Below, in pieces: positions 1 through 9,966 of a DNA stretch of 51,112 nucleotides. How positions within the stretch are numbered: the stretch's first letter is position 1; each line of letters begins with the position of its first letter. The notes under the pieces were generated by a model. It saw only the letters and a program-made list of their open reading frames with translations, did not search any database and was not told the origin of the DNA. A program made the position numbers and the translations under genes. Source of the DNA: an uncultured Clostridium sp. (lineage in GTDB: Bacteria; Bacillota; Clostridia; TANB77; CAG-508); contig CAKNRV010000007.1 of assembly GCA_930991035.1 (NCBI GenBank), positions 1 to 51,112 on the forward strand, given 5' to 3'.

Positions 1-1
1 T

Positions 2-106
2 CGTTGGACAGTCTGGAGAGAGAGCAATAGATTAGAAAAAATTGCTTTAATTTGTAATGCAAAAAAATGGAAAAAATATATAACAAATAAAGATAGATAC
101 GCTTGA
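2..106 (+). CDS. C-terminal tail of an unidentified gene (partial)
   Basis: Frame 2 is open from the window edge to a TGA at 104-106 and would encode the last 34 residues of a basic, Trp-rich protein (it contains RWTVWRESNRLEK and ends NKDRYA). The other two + frames close within about 35 bases, so this is the likeliest frame. I do not recognise the family. It lies just upstream of a protein that looks like a DGR target, so an RT or accessory protein end is possible, but nothing in these 34 residues shows that. Confidence 0.35.
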   Translation, partial: RWTVWRESNRLEKIALICNAKKWKKYITNKDRYA

Positions 107-138
107 AAGCTAATTAAGTTTTGTTTAAAAATTTTCGC

Positions 139-163
139 TTTGATAATGTGCAGAATTATCAAA
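139..163 (+). other. Short hairpin upstream of the pilin-like surface gene
   Basis: TTTGATAAT (139-147) pairs with ATTATCAAA (155-163) around a 7-base loop. No T-run follows, so it is a weak terminator at best for the upstream ORF. A poor promoter-like pair, TTGTTT (121-126) and TAATGT (144-149) with a 17-base spacer, overlaps it. Confidence 0.35.
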
Positions 164-216
164 ATGCTATAAGAAAATTAAAAGCAAGATTAATTTAGAA
201 GGAGAGCGTATTTATT

Positions 217-1668
217 ATGGAAAAAAGCAATAATAAAATTTATAAAGACAACACTAAGGACGAAAACAATATTCAGAAATTGATAAGTATAAGAAAATAT
301 AACATATATAAAATAAATAAAGTCAAAAATAATACAGGTATAACGTTAATTACGTTAGTAATTACAATAATTATTATAATAATTTTATCAGCAATAACAA
401 TAAATGCGGCATTGGGTGACAATGGATTGATAAGACAAGCACAACTAGCAAAGGAAATGGCAGAAAATTCGACAAAATCAGAAAGTGAAAAAATGAACCA
501 ATTAGCACAGGAATATGCGAATATGATGTCAGAAGATGCAGGAGGAGGAATAGAAGAACCAGAAGTAGATACAACACCGCCCACAGTAACAATAATAGAA
601 GGAGAAATAACACAAAATAGTATAACAGTAAATGTAACAGCAAATGACCCAGAAAGCGGATTAGCAAGTGAAAATGCTTACGTGTATTATTTAAATGGAT
701 TGGAGTATACAAGAAACAATTTAAGCAGTTGTAAATTTACAGGGTTAAGTGCAGAAACGCCATACACCATAAAAGTAGAAGTATATAATGGAATAGGCTT
801 GAAAGGAGAAGATAGTATAACATTAACTACAAGCGCAAAACCAGGAATAAGTGCAGGAGAAATACAGAAAAATCCAACAGCATATTATGGAGCAGAGGTA
901 TTGGGATATAGCACGGGTCATAGTGAAACAACTGAAGCAGTGACAACGTGGAGAATATTTTATGCAGGACCAGAACCAGGAGGAACAGAAAGTAATATAT
1001 ATTTGATTGCGAATGATTATATAAAAGGAAGTGTAGCACCTAAAAGTGTAGGAAATCATAGCGTAAATAGTTCAGGAGAATATATATGGTTTGTAGACAT
1101 AGTAGAAAAGAACGATTATAGCACAGGAGGAAGCTGGATCAAAATTAATAGTAAAGCAAAGAGCTGGCTAAATAAATATTTAAGTAGTAGTTATGGAATG
1201 AGTACAAATAATAATATGAAAGTAGTGTCATATTTAATGGATACAAACGTATGGAGTAGTTATGCAGGAAGCAACGCAGAATACGCAATAGGAGGGCCAA
1301 CACTAGAACTGTTTTGCGCATCGTATAAAGACACACACCAAAGTAGATGGTTGGAATGCGATAGTGTAAATCAATATGGTTATCAGATAAAGTGGAGCGA
1401 CGGTTCATACGGATATTCAGTAAGCGGGCTAACCCAAAACGAATACAATGAAATTTACATAAAATCAGACAATTCAAAGACTGAGGGTATGAGGCTTGCT
1501 TCTCCGACAGCTTCTAGCAGCAACCATTCGTTCTATGCGAACTACGACGGCAGTGTGGACTGCAACAATTATAGCAGCGATTATCTGGGTCTTCGTCCGA
1601 TAGTATGTCTAAAATCTGAAGTTCAGTTAGAAGCCCAAGGAGATGGAACATATGCAATAATACAATAA
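217..1668 (+). CDS. Pilin-like surface protein with FN3-like and DUF6273-like domains; candidate DGR target
   Basis: The protein has 483 residues; ATG 217 follows an AGGAGAG ribosome site. A basic N-terminus ends in NNTG at residues 38-41, followed by a hydrophobic stretch (about 42-64, starting ITLITLVIT). This resembles a type IV prepilin processing site, but without Glu at +5. Residues 65-105 are a helical, charged stalk. Residues 118-210 look like a fibronectin III module (starting DTTPPTVTI, ending ITLTTS). The C-terminal 270 residues resemble the DUF6273 family: a TWRIFYAG-type start, a SWLN motif and a final LASPTA...GLRPIVCL signature. Codons between LASP and GLRP (about 1492-1606) differ sharply from the rest of the gene: they are GC-richer with many NNC codons. 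I infer a displayed binding protein whose tip may be diversified. Domain calls are by eye. Confidence 0.7.
   Translation: MEKSNNKIYKDNTKDENNIQKLISIRKYNIYKINKVKNNTGITLITLVITIIIIIILSAITINAALGDNGLIRQAQLAKEMAENSTKSESEKMNQLAQEYANMMSEDAGGGIEEPEVDTTPPTVTIIEGEITQNSITVNVTANDPESGLASENAYVYYLNGLEYTRNNLSSCKFTGLSAETPYTIKVEVYNGIGLKGEDSITLTTSAKPGISAGEIQKNPTAYYGAEVLGYSTGHSETTEAVTTWRIFYAGPEPGGTESNIYLIANDYIKGSVAPKSVGNHSVNSSGEYIWFVDIVEKNDYSTGGSWIKINSKAKSWLNKYLSSSYGMSTNNNMKVVSYLMDTNVWSSYAGSNAEYAIGGPTLELFCASYKDTHQSRWLECDSVNQYGYQIKWSDGSYGYSVSGLTQNEYNEIYIKSDNSKTEGMRLASPTASSSNHSFYANYDGSVDCNNYSSDYLGLRPIVCLKSEVQLEAQGDGTYAIIQ
1492..1606 (+). other. Candidate DGR variable region at the 3' end of the surface gene
   Basis: This stretch encodes LASPTA through GLRPIV. 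It is rich in NNC codons (AGC, AAC, TTC, TAC, GAC, GGC, TGC), although the rest of the gene prefers A/T-ending codons. Adenine-directed mutagenesis of AAC codons would give this pattern, and the LASP...GLRP frame is where DUF6273-like surface proteins vary. No matching template repeat or reverse transcriptase was seen in the window, so the cognate element would have to lie elsewhere. Confidence 0.4.
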
Positions 1669-1757
1669 ACTGATATCTGGACAGAATTAATAAAAGCATA
1701 GAGTGGCAAGAAGTGTGCCAAAAGCGTTGTGTGAATATAATCTGTGCGGTATTGTAT

Positions 1758-1798
1758 AATCTGGTGTGTGGAATACAAAAGTATTTGCACATCAGATT
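1758..1798 (+). terminator. Hairpin terminator downstream of the surface gene
   Basis: AATCTGGTGTG (1758-1768) pairs with CACATCAGATT (1788-1798), 11 bp with one G.U pair. An inner AATAC/GTATT stem sits inside it, and a T-rich TTCTTTG tail follows. A smaller TGGCA/TGCCA hairpin lies at 1704-1720. The rest of the 457-base gap up to ftsK is AT-rich, with only the ftsK promoter recognisable. Confidence 0.55.
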
Positions 1799-2016
1799 TC
1801 TTTGTGGATCGATTTTTTAAAATCTATACTATTTTTTTATATCAAGAAAGATGTCGAAAACTTTGTTATTTTATTGGAGTATACTTATTTGATTTGATGT
1901 AAAATTATATGATTTTTGTATCAAAACAACAATAACAAGATAACAAAATTTACAGTGTTTTAAGTATTAAACTAATATCCATTAACAAATTTTTTTACAA
2001 TTTTTAAAAAATCTGT

Positions 2017-2044
2017 TTGCATTTACAACGCCTTGTGATATAAT
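2017..2044 (+). promoter_or_regulatory. Sigma-A type promoter for the ftsK/spoIIIE gene
   Basis: TTGCAT (2017-2022), a 16-base spacer ending in TGTGA, and TATAAT (2039-2044). It lies about 80 bases upstream of the GGGGAGG ribosome site and TTG start. Confidence 0.65.
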
Positions 2045-2125
2045 ACGTTTGGATAGTATTGATTTGCAATATATAAAGCAAAATCTACTTAATCACATAA
2101 AATTTTATACGGGGAGGAAAAAGCC

Positions 2126-4552
2126 TTGGCAAAGAGAGGAAGAAGAACAAAAAAGAGTAAAAAAATTGATATAAATGTTGCAGTAGTATTTTTATTTCTA
2201 ATAAGTATATTGCTTGCAATTTTAATATATACACAATCTGGATATATAGGAGAACATCTAAGCCCTATGCTTGGTGGTATTATGGGTTCTATAAAATACA
2301 TAATTCCAATTGGAACATTTTTTATAGCAATATATATGACTCTAGAGGATAAGGATTATCTAATTTCTAAATTAGTACAGTATGGAATATTTTTGATATG
2401 TATAGCAACAATGCTTAGTGTATTTCAATTTTCTAATGGAAATATAAGCTATAATAGTGACTTTCAAGTGGCTGTACAAAAAGGGTATGAATTAGGAACA
2501 ACAAATAATGGCGGAGGTGCAATTGGAACAGCATTTGCCTCTGTACTTATAGGACTACTTGGTGAAGTAGGAACAGTAATTTTGTGTGTCGGTGTGGCAG
2601 CAATATTATTAATATTTATGTTTGGAATAAAGCCGGCAGAGCTTATTGCAGATTTTGTTGAAAACAAACGTGAAGAAAAAGAAGAAAGAAGAGCGGAAAG
2701 AGAAGAGACTAGAGTATCAAGAGCAAAAACAAAAGCAGAAGAAATTGAACCAGAAAGAAAAGAAACTAAAAGAGAACGTAGATTAAGAGAAAAAGAGGAA
2801 CAAAGAAGAGAGGCAGAGGAGCTAGCAGAGCAATTAACTATTAATTTGAATGACGGAACAGAGGAGAAAGAAAAAGATAAAAAGCTAAAAAAATATGACC
2901 ACAAAAATGACGATTTAATTCCATTTAATATAAACGGTAGAGTAAAAAATAGTGAAGAAAAAGCAAAGTCTAATCCAAACGAAATAGAAGCAAACTTGTT
3001 TAAAGCAGAACAAGAAACAAAAGAAGAAAAAGTAAAACAAGTATTACAATTAGAGCATACATTAACCGTAGAAGACGAGCATTATGAATTTCCACCAATC
3101 CAATTATTAGCAGAAGGAGATAAAAAAGGAATAAAGGGTGGTAAAAAAGCTGTTGCAGATACAGCAACAAGATTGCAAAAAACACTATATAGTTTTGGTG
3201 TTTCTGCTAAAGTAGAAAATGTATCTGTGGGCCCTGCGATAACTAGATATGAATTAAAACCAGCAGAAGGAGTAAGGGTAAGCAAAATAGCAAATCTTGC
3301 AGACGATATAGCACTTAGCTTAGCAGCAGAGACTATAAGAATCGAAGCTCCTATACCAGGAAAACAGGCAGTGGGCATAGAAGTACCAAATAAAGAAAAT
3401 GAAATAGTGCCTTTAAGAGACATAATAGATTGTGAAGCATTTAAAAATCATAAATCTAAATTGGCATTTGCATTGGGAAAAGATGTTGCTGGAAATGAAG
3501 TGGTAACAGATATTGCAAAAATGCCACACGTGCTTATAGCAGGTGCAACTGGTTCTGGTAAATCAGTTTGTATAAATACTTTGATTGCAAGTATTATTTA
3601 CAAGGCAAAGCCTAGTGAAGTAAAACTTGTAATGGTTGACCCAAAAGTAGTTGAGCTTTCTGTATATAATGGAATACCACATTTGCTTATTCCAGTAGTA
3701 ACAGATCCTAAAAAAGCGGCAGGAGCTCTTGCGTGGGCTGTTCAAGAAATGGTGAATAGATATAGCTTGTTTGCCAGCAAGAATGTTAGAGATATAAAAG
3801 GATATAATGCAGCATTAGAAAGCGAAGGAGAAGGACAAAAATTACCACAAATTGTTATAATTATAGACGAATTATCAGACTTGATGATGGTTTCTCCAAA
3901 AGAGGTTGAGGATTCGATTTGTAGATTAGCTCAGATGGCTAGAGCTGCTGGAATGCACTTAGTAATAGCAACACAAAGACCATCAGTAGATGTAATTACA
4001 GGTATAATTAAGGCAAATATTCCTTCTAGAATTGCATTTTCTGTATCTTCACAAGTGGATTCTAGAACTATCCTAGATATGTCAGGTGCAGAAAAATTAC
4101 TAGGAAAAGGAGATATGCTATTTTATCCAGCTGGTGCTCCAAAGCCTACTAGAGTACAAGGAGCATTCGTTTCTGACAAAGAAGTAGAAAAAATTGTAGA
4201 TTTTGTAAAGAACAATGGAGAAGCAACATATAATGACGATATTATAAAACAAATAGAAAATGCAAATAGCACTGATAAAGAAATGGATAGTAACGATGAA
4301 GATGACGATACAGACGAATTATTAATGGATGCTATTGATGTTGTTGTTGAAACAGGACAGGCCTCTACCTCTTTTATACAAAGAAGATTTAAAGTAGGTT
4401 ATGCTAGAGCTGGTAGAATAATAGACCAAATGGAAGAAAGAGGAATAATATCTGGATTTCAAGGAAGCAAGCCACGTGAAGTGTTAATGTCAAAAGAAAG
4501 ATGGGAAGAACTAAAAATGAGTGATAATGAAAAAGCGTTACATAATGATTGA
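2126..4552 (+). CDS. ftsK: DNA translocase FtsK/SpoIIIE
   Basis: An 808-residue septal DNA pump that moves chromosome ends through the closing division or sporulation septum. The start is TTG at 2126, set by GGGGAGG at 2111. Four hydrophobic segments (about 18-36, 56-72, 86-101, 133-167) anchor it, followed by a highly charged Glu/Arg/Lys linker (about 175-310). The RecA-like motor carries GATGSGKSV (Walker A, about residue 473) and the hydrophobic [12 protein letters not shown]alker B, with [12 protein letters not shown] after it. The last 65 residues form the gamma winged-helix domain (starts [11 protein letters not shown], contains [15 protein letters not shown]) that reads polar DNA motifs. 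Length and domain order are typical of Clostridia SpoIIIE; FtsK and SpoIIIE cannot be told apart here. Confidence 0.95.
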   Translation: MAKRGRRTKKSKKIDINVAVVFLFLISILLAILIYTQSGYIGEHLSPMLGGIMGSIKYIIPIGTFFIAIYMTLEDKDYLISKLVQYGIFLICIATMLSVFQFSNGNISYNSDFQVAVQKGYELGTTNNGGGAIGTAFASVLIGLLGEVGTVILCVGVAAILLIFMFGIKPAELIADFVENKREEKEERRAEREETRVSRAKTKAEEIEPERKETKRERRLREKEEQRREAEELAEQLTINLNDGTEEKEKDKKLKKYDHKNDDLIPFNINGRVKNSEEKAKSNPNEIEANLFKAEQETKEEKVKQVLQLEHTLTVEDEHYEFPPIQLLAEGDKKGIKGGKKAVADTATRLQKTLYSFGVSAKVENVSVGPAITRYELKPAEGVRVSKIANLADDIALSLAAETIRIEAPIPGKQAVGIEVPNKENEIVPLRDIIDCEAFKNHKSKLAFALGKDVAGNEVVTDIAKMPHVLIAGATGSGKSVCINTLIASIIYKAKPSEVKLVMVDPKVVELSVYNGIPHLLIPVVTDPKKAAGALAWAVQEMVNRYSLFASKNVRDIKGYNAALESEGEGQKLPQIVIIIDELSDLMMVSPKEVEDSICRLAQMARAAGMHLVIATQRPSVDVITGIIKANIPSRIAFSVSSQVDSRTILDMSGAEKLLGKGDMLFYPAGAPKPTRVQGAFVSDKEVEKIVDFVKNNGEATYNDDIIKQIENANSTDKEMDSNDEDDDTDELLMDAIDVVVETGQASTSFIQRRFKVGYARAGRIIDQMEERGIISGFQGSKPREVLMSKERWEELKMSDNEKALHND

Positions 4553-4562
4553 CTTTGAATAA

Positions 4563-4616
4563 GGCAATATGTATGTTTTAAAGCGCTTAAACAAAATAAA
4601 AAACATACATATTACC
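4563..4616 (+). other. Long intergenic stem-loop without a T-run
   Basis: GGCAATATGTATGTTTT (4563-4579) pairs with AAAACATACATATTACC (4600-4616), 16 of 17 positions, around a 20-base loop that itself contains AAGCGCTT. An A-rich rather than T-rich sequence follows, so it is a poor intrinsic terminator. It sits between ftsK and the next gene, 50 bases before that start. Confidence 0.6.
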
Positions 4617-4666
4617 TAGACAAAAACAAAAAATTAGCCAAGTTTAACAAAAGAAAGGATTTGCGT

Positions 4667-6190
4667 ATGGAAAAAAATAGACTTCTATCAAAATTAAATA
4701 TCAGTATGAAGGATTATAACAATGAGCTAGAAAAAATATTAGAGCATAAATTGTTCTCTTATGAGGTAAAAAATCTATTACTCAGTATGTTATACAAAAT
4801 AGAAGATGCATACAAAGATTTTGAAATAGTTAAAGTTGAAGCACCACCAAAAAGTGAATATATAGAAGACTTGCTAAGAATAATAAAAGAAAAGGCTCTA
4901 ACAATATTTTTAGCAAAGTCAGGAACCGCAGAAGCAAAAGAATTAGAAGCTAAGCAACTTAGTTATGAAATAGATAAGAAAAATGGGAAAATAATTTGCA
5001 TACAAAATGAACTTGTAATGTTATGTGCACTTTTTAAATTGGACGAAACAAATATTTTAATGGATACTAGGAGTGACTATGTAGAAGAACCATTAAAATT
5101 CTTCTTAAACCAAGGAAGGTTAGATTCTCATATAGAAGTGATAAGAGATTTTAATGGTTGGTCTTGGGACATTGTAACAAAGGATATTGTAGATTTAGAA
5201 TATAACTTGATGTATCAAATTATGGTACTACTAGATGGTAGAAAGCATATAAAAAATAAAAAATATGAGGATGTATATCAATTATTAGAAAAAATGGCAA
5301 TAGAAAAATATATCAAGGATAAAGTAGACGAAAAATACATAAATGATTTTGAAGAAATACGAAAAAACAAAAGCGAAAGATTAAAATTATTTGATGACAA
5401 AAAGAATTTTTTAGACCAAATTACTATTGAAAAGAGGCAATGCACAAAAGAGATAGAAAGAATAGACAAAATACTTAATAACAAGGATTTACTAAAAGAA
5501 GAATATTATAACAGAAACAAAAAGTTGCCAAACAAAGAAAAAATTTTTAGTGTAAGTTATTTGGTAGGAATACTTGAAAAGGAAAGAATGCAACTTTTAG
5601 ACAAAATAAACGAATGTAATAAAATTATATTGCCAAAAGAATTTGTAGAAGAAAAAAATAGATTAGAAAAAGAAACAAATTTTTTGAATTCCATAGCTTT
5701 TGATTTGCCTAAGGAAGATATTATAGATTTATGTAATAAATTTTTAATTCATTTACAAGAAAATATTGAAAAAATGCATAATGAAAATAAAGAAAGTGCA
5801 ACAAAGCAAAACGAAGAAGAAAAACAAAATTTAACAAAATGGATTTATAAATTAAGGAGTTTTTGCTATATACCGTTGGCAGATAATTTTTACATAAAAG
5901 ACTTGGAAAAATTAAAAGACAATTTAGAGAAAATATTTAGATTAATAGTAAAGAAAGCACAAGAAATAAAATTATGGGATACTTTTACAGAAGATAATAA
6001 TATTACTTATGATGTTTTGAAAGAAATATTCATAACTAAAATTATCAAATTAGAGAACATAAATATTCAGTGCAGGTATGAGGAAAATGTTTTATATGTT
6101 GAGTACTATGACGATACAGTGATAGATAGTTCAATACAAATTCATATTGATAATGTGAGAATAAAAAAGAAGTTTAAACTATTTATATAA
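4667..6190 (+). CDS. Uncharacterised coiled-coil protein
   Basis: I do not recognise this protein. ATG 4667 is preferred over the in-frame TTG at 4661 because GAAAGGA (4653-4659) is 7 bases from the ATG but only one from the TTG. It has 507 residues, is Lys/Glu/Asn-rich, and has no signal peptide or membrane segment. Long heptad-like helices cover about 205-360 and 365-420. A more globular patch (GWSWDIVTKDIVDLEYNLMY, about 165-185) and a short beta-rich C-terminus (VLYVEYYDDTVIDSS and after) flank them. It lies between the DNA translocase and a beta-CASP nuclease, each gap carrying its own ribosome site. The position gives no firm functional clue. Confidence 0.75.
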   Translation: MEKNRLLSKLNISMKDYNNELEKILEHKLFSYEVKNLLLSMLYKIEDAYKDFEIVKVEAPPKSEYIEDLLRIIKEKALTIFLAKSGTAEAKELEAKQLSYEIDKKNGKIICIQNELVMLCALFKLDETNILMDTRSDYVEEPLKFFLNQGRLDSHIEVIRDFNGWSWDIVTKDIVDLEYNLMYQIMVLLDGRKHIKNKKYEDVYQLLEKMAIEKYIKDKVDEKYINDFEEIRKNKSERLKLFDDKKNFLDQITIEKRQCTKEIERIDKILNNKDLLKEEYYNRNKKLPNKEKIFSVSYLVGILEKERMQLLDKINECNKIILPKEFVEEKNRLEKETNFLNSIAFDLPKEDIIDLCNKFLIHLQENIEKMHNENKESATKQNEEEKQNLTKWIYKLRSFCYIPLADNFYIKDLEKLKDNLEKIFRLIVKKAQEIKLWDTFTEDNNITYDVLKEIFITKIIKLENINIQCRYEENVLYVEYYDDTVIDSSIQIHIDNVRIKKKFKLFI

Positions 6191-6270
6191 AAATAAATGT
6201 TACAAATAATTAATTAAAAGTTTGTTCCATCTTCCATTTGGAACTGCTTAGATATTAAAGGAGGAATTTG

Positions 6271-7920
6271 ATGAAAGTTACATTTTTAGGAGCAACAAAA
6301 ACAGTTACAGGCTCTAACTTTTTAGTAGAAGGAGCAGGAAAGAAGTTTTTAGTAGATTGTGGTATGTATCAAGGAGCTGCAGAAGAAGAATATGAAAATG
6401 AAGCACCATTTTTATTCGATGTAAATGAAATAGATTTTGTGCTACTTACACACGCGCATATAGACCATTCGGGTAGAATACCAAAGTTATATAATGAAGG
6501 TTATAGAAATAAAGTAATAGCAACAAAAGCAACTTGTGACTTGTGTTCAATAATGTTACCAGATAGTGGACATATTCAAGAAATGGAAGTGGAATGGAAA
6601 AACAGAAAAAGAACAAGAAAAGGAGAAAAACCATTACCACCACTTTATACAGCAGAAGATGCTGCAAAATGTTTAGAAATCTTTAATCCAGTATCTTATG
6701 ACGAAATAGTAGAAGTTGCACCAGATATTCAAGTAAGATTTAATGATGCAGGACATATGCTAGGGTCAGCTATTATAGAAGTATGGATTACAGAAAATGG
6801 AGAAACGAAAAAAACAGTATTTACAGGAGACTTGGGAAATAATGATATACCACTTTTGTCTCCACCAACAATGATTAGTGATGCAGATTATTTGGTTATG
6901 GAATCAACTTATGGAAATAGATTACATATAAGAAATGACGAAAAAGCACAAATTTTCTTAGATGTAGTGTATGAAACTTTAGAAAAAGGTGGAACAGTTG
7001 TTATTCCATCATTTGCAGTTGGCAGAACTCAAGAAATACTTTTTGAATTAAATCAAATAAAAGAAAAAAGAAATGACGAAGAATTTGCAAAAAAATATCA
7101 AAAGTTAATGAGTATTCCAGTATATGTAGATAGCCCACTTGCAATATCTGCAACAGAAGTTTTTAGAGAGAATATGAATTTGTTTAATGCTGAAACACAA
7201 AAGGTAATTAGCAGTGGAGATAACCCACTAGAATTTCCAGGACTTAAATTTACAAGAACAGCAGAAGAATCTAAGGCACTTAATGCAAAAGAAGAATCTG
7301 CGATAATAATTTCAGCTAGCGGAATGTGTGAAGTTGGAAGGATTAAACATCACTTAAAACATCACCTATGGGATCCAAATAGTACAATATTATTTGTAGG
7401 ATATCAAGCTCCGGGAACATTAGGAAGTAAATTAGTAAATGGAGAAAAAAAGGTAAAAATATTTGGAGAAGAAATTGCTGTAAATGCTAGAATAGAGTAT
7501 ATCGAAGGATATTCTGGACACGCTGACCAAGAGTGGTTAATGAATTTTGTATATTCATTTACAACTCCTCCAAAGCATATTTTCTTAGTACACGGAGAAC
7601 CAGAAGCACAAAAAGAATTAAAGGAAAAAATAGAAGAAAATACAAACATTTTAGTAACTATTCCAGACTTTGGAGAAAGCTACGAATTTGACGAAAATAT
7701 TGAAATGGTTGGAAAAGCAGGAAAAAATGTAAAAGAAAGATATTTAAGACTAGACGTTTTAGAAAGAATGAATACATTAAAAGAAGAATTGGAAGATATG
7801 TCAACTATTGTAAAGGAAGAGTATTTGGATAAAAATACAGATGATAGCGAAATCTTGAAAATTAAAGATAGATTAAAAGAACTAGAAAATCAAATTGTTA
7901 AGATTGTGGAGAATAAGTAA
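6271..7920 (+). CDS. Beta-CASP metallo-beta-lactamase-fold ribonuclease (YSH1/CPSF-like)
   Basis: A 549-residue cytoplasmic nuclease of the MBL/beta-CASP family, predicted to cut RNA. ATG 6271 follows AAAGGAGG at 6257-6264 (the in-frame TTG at 6268 is too close). Visible metal-ligand motifs are THAHIDHSG (about residues 62-70), DAGHMLGS (about 160), FTGDLG, the beta-CASP Ser/Asp region with MESTYGNRLH, and SGHADQEWL plus LVHGEPEA near the C-terminus. The final 60 residues are a charged helical tail. RNase J has a different C-terminal domain, so this is the shorter COG1236-type enzyme often seen in Clostridia. Its RNA substrate is unknown. Confidence 0.88.
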   Translation: MKVTFLGATKTVTGSNFLVEGAGKKFLVDCGMYQGAAEEEYENEAPFLFDVNEIDFVLLTHAHIDHSGRIPKLYNEGYRNKVIATKATCDLCSIMLPDSGHIQEMEVEWKNRKRTRKGEKPLPPLYTAEDAAKCLEIFNPVSYDEIVEVAPDIQVRFNDAGHMLGSAIIEVWITENGETKKTVFTGDLGNNDIPLLSPPTMISDADYLVMESTYGNRLHIRNDEKAQIFLDVVYETLEKGGTVVIPSFAVGRTQEILFELNQIKEKRNDEEFAKKYQKLMSIPVYVDSPLAISATEVFRENMNLFNAETQKVISSGDNPLEFPGLKFTRTAEESKALNAKEESAIIISASGMCEVGRIKHHLKHHLWDPNSTILFVGYQAPGTLGSKLVNGEKKVKIFGEEIAVNARIEYIEGYSGHADQEWLMNFVYSFTTPPKHIFLVHGEPEAQKELKEKIEENTNILVTIPDFGESYEFDENIEMVGKAGKNVKERYLRLDVLERMNTLKEELEDMSTIVKEEYLDKNTDDSEILKIKDRLKELENQIVKIVENK

Positions 7921-7991
7921 GACGACTGCAGATGTATTTTGAATAATGGTAAATTTACCTAAATAATAAAATAAAAACAAAGGAGTTACAA

Positions 7992-9932
7992 ATGAAAAAC
8001 AAGTATTATAATGATGCAATAATTGGAGGAAAGGATATAACTGCAAGTTATACAAAAACTGGTGAGCTTTTGAGGCTTATGTACAATACACCTGACTTTA
8101 GGCAATTTTTAGATTTTTATCATACAGGTGTTAAGATAAATGATTCTTGCATTATATATTTGCACCAAGACCAAAATAATAGATACAATCAATATTATAC
8201 AGAGGATACTAATATATTGAATACGGAAATTGAAAATACATATTTTAATTTGCAAATAAAGCAAATAGATTTTGTTTCAATGAAAAATAGTGTATTAATA
8301 AAAAGGTACATTTTTAAGAATAATAATATAATAGATTTAAATGTAAATTTTTTGGTGCATTCAAAATTATTATCAAATTTTAATAATATGGTTGGGTCTA
8401 AAATAGAGAATGACGTATTATTACAATATAGTCATAATAATACTTTGTGTATGTTTTCAAAAAAGAACATAAATGCACATCAACTAAATGATGTGGATAA
8501 TAATATTGGAAGCGGAGTAATAAGTGATAAAGATTATATTGGAATGAGTGCAGATTCTAGTATAAATTACGAAGTTGGAATACTAAAACCCGGAGAAACA
8601 AAAGAACTAGATATTTATATGTATCTTTTAGATAATGGACAAGTAACTAAAGAAGAAATGTGGAAAAATATAGAAAATATACGAAAACAAGATGTGGCCG
8701 GTGAACAGATATCAGTACAAAAATATTGGAAAAAATATGTAAAAGACCATACAAATATAGAACTAAAAGAAGAAAATAGTGAGTATAATCAAAAATTTAA
8801 TCAAGTATATAAAAGAAGTATATTGCTATTTCCATTACTTACAAATAAAACAACAGGAGGAGTAGCAGCAGCAGTAGAGGTAGACGAAGACCGCACACAA
8901 TGTGGAAGATACGGATATTGCTGGCCAAGGGATGCTGTTTTTATAACTAGAGCATTTGATAAAGTAAAAATGCAAAAAGAGACAGATAAATTTTATAAAA
9001 TCTTTTGCAAAAATACACAAAGCAAAAATGGAATGTGGGAGCAAAGATTTTATACAGATGGACGCTTAGCTCCTTGCTGGGGATATCAAATAGACGAAAC
9101 AGCAGGAGTAGTGTATGGCATAAATGAGCATTACAAGGCAACTGGAGACAAAAAATTCTTAAAAGAAACATTGAAAATGAGTGAAAATGCTGTAAAATTT
9201 CTATTTGTATATATGGACAATATATTAGGAATAAAAGATGAAAGCGATGTAGTAAAAAACGAAATAGAAAAGACTTACCATACAGAAGATAGAAATAAAC
9301 TTCCTGTAAGCTATGACTTATGGGAAATGCACGAGGGAGTACATTTGTATTCCTTAGCAAGTATTTATGCAGCATTTAATTCTTTACTAGAAATATATGA
9401 TACTTTAAAATCTGAATATGAAGAAAAAAACAGATTAAAGCTAGAAAGCATAAACAAAATGGCAAAAAGAATGGAATTTTATAAAAAAGAAATTATTAAA
9501 TATGTAAAAGCGAATATGTACAATGAACAAACTAATACATTAAAAAGAAATACAAAAGACAATATTGTAGATATAAGTTTGCTTGGAGCAGTAGTGCCAT
9601 TTGAAATGTGCAATGCAAAAGAAAAAATAGTACAAAATACAGTAGAAAGAATAAATATGACATTAAGGACATATACAGGAGGATATCTAAGATTTGAAGG
9701 AGACCATTATAGAGGAGGAAACAGCCCTTGGTCAATTTCTACATTATGGATGGCATTGTACTATAAAAAAATAGGAGAAAAAGAAAAAGCAGAGCAATGT
9801 ATAGAGTTTATAATTAATAGTGCAAATGAGCACGGATTTATTGGGGAACAAATTGATAATAATACACTTGAACCTAATTGGGTAATTGGCTTAGCTTGGG
9901 CTCACGCTATGCTTATTTTGGCTATTGACTAA
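7992..9932 (+). CDS. Glycoside hydrolase family 15 (glucoamylase-like)
   Basis: A 646-residue (alpha/alpha)6-barrel glucosidase. There is no signal peptide, so it probably acts in the cytoplasm on maltodextrins, isomalto-oligosaccharides or glycogen. The first 260 residues form the N-terminal beta-sandwich. The catalytic part shows GRYGYCWPRDAVF (the GH15 Trp-Pro-Arg-Asp substrate pocket, about 310), MWEQRFYTDGRLAPCWGYQ, a YDLWEMHEGVHLYS segment with a general-acid Glu candidate, and the closing EPNWVIGLAWAHAM with the second carboxylate nearby. The 5' gap holds only a 12-bp palindrome (GGTAAATTTACC) and the ribosome site. Substrate preference cannot be read from the sequence. Confidence 0.88.
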   Translation: MKNKYYNDAIIGGKDITASYTKTGELLRLMYNTPDFRQFLDFYHTGVKINDSCIIYLHQDQNNRYNQYYTEDTNILNTEIENTYFNLQIKQIDFVSMKNSVLIKRYIFKNNNIIDLNVNFLVHSKLLSNFNNMVGSKIENDVLLQYSHNNTLCMFSKKNINAHQLNDVDNNIGSGVISDKDYIGMSADSSINYEVGILKPGETKELDIYMYLLDNGQVTKEEMWKNIENIRKQDVAGEQISVQKYWKKYVKDHTNIELKEENSEYNQKFNQVYKRSILLFPLLTNKTTGGVAAAVEVDEDRTQCGRYGYCWPRDAVFITRAFDKVKMQKETDKFYKIFCKNTQSKNGMWEQRFYTDGRLAPCWGYQIDETAGVVYGINEHYKATGDKKFLKETLKMSENAVKFLFVYMDNILGIKDESDVVKNEIEKTYHTEDRNKLPVSYDLWEMHEGVHLYSLASIYAAFNSLLEIYDTLKSEYEEKNRLKLESINKMAKRMEFYKKEIIKYVKANMYNEQTNTLKRNTKDNIVDISLLGAVVPFEMCNAKEKIVQNTVERINMTLRTYTGGYLRFEGDHYRGGNSPWSISTLWMALYYKKIGEKEKAEQCIEFIINSANEHGFIGEQIDNNTLEPNWVIGLAWAHAMLILAID

Positions 9933-9966
9933 TTGACATCTTGTTCCCGTTTAGATTGGAGGAAAA

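Noticed and set aside
1514..1792. Minus-strand ORF over the variable-looking region
   Set aside because: It is antisense to the surface gene end and runs into its terminator hairpin; no ribosome site was found.
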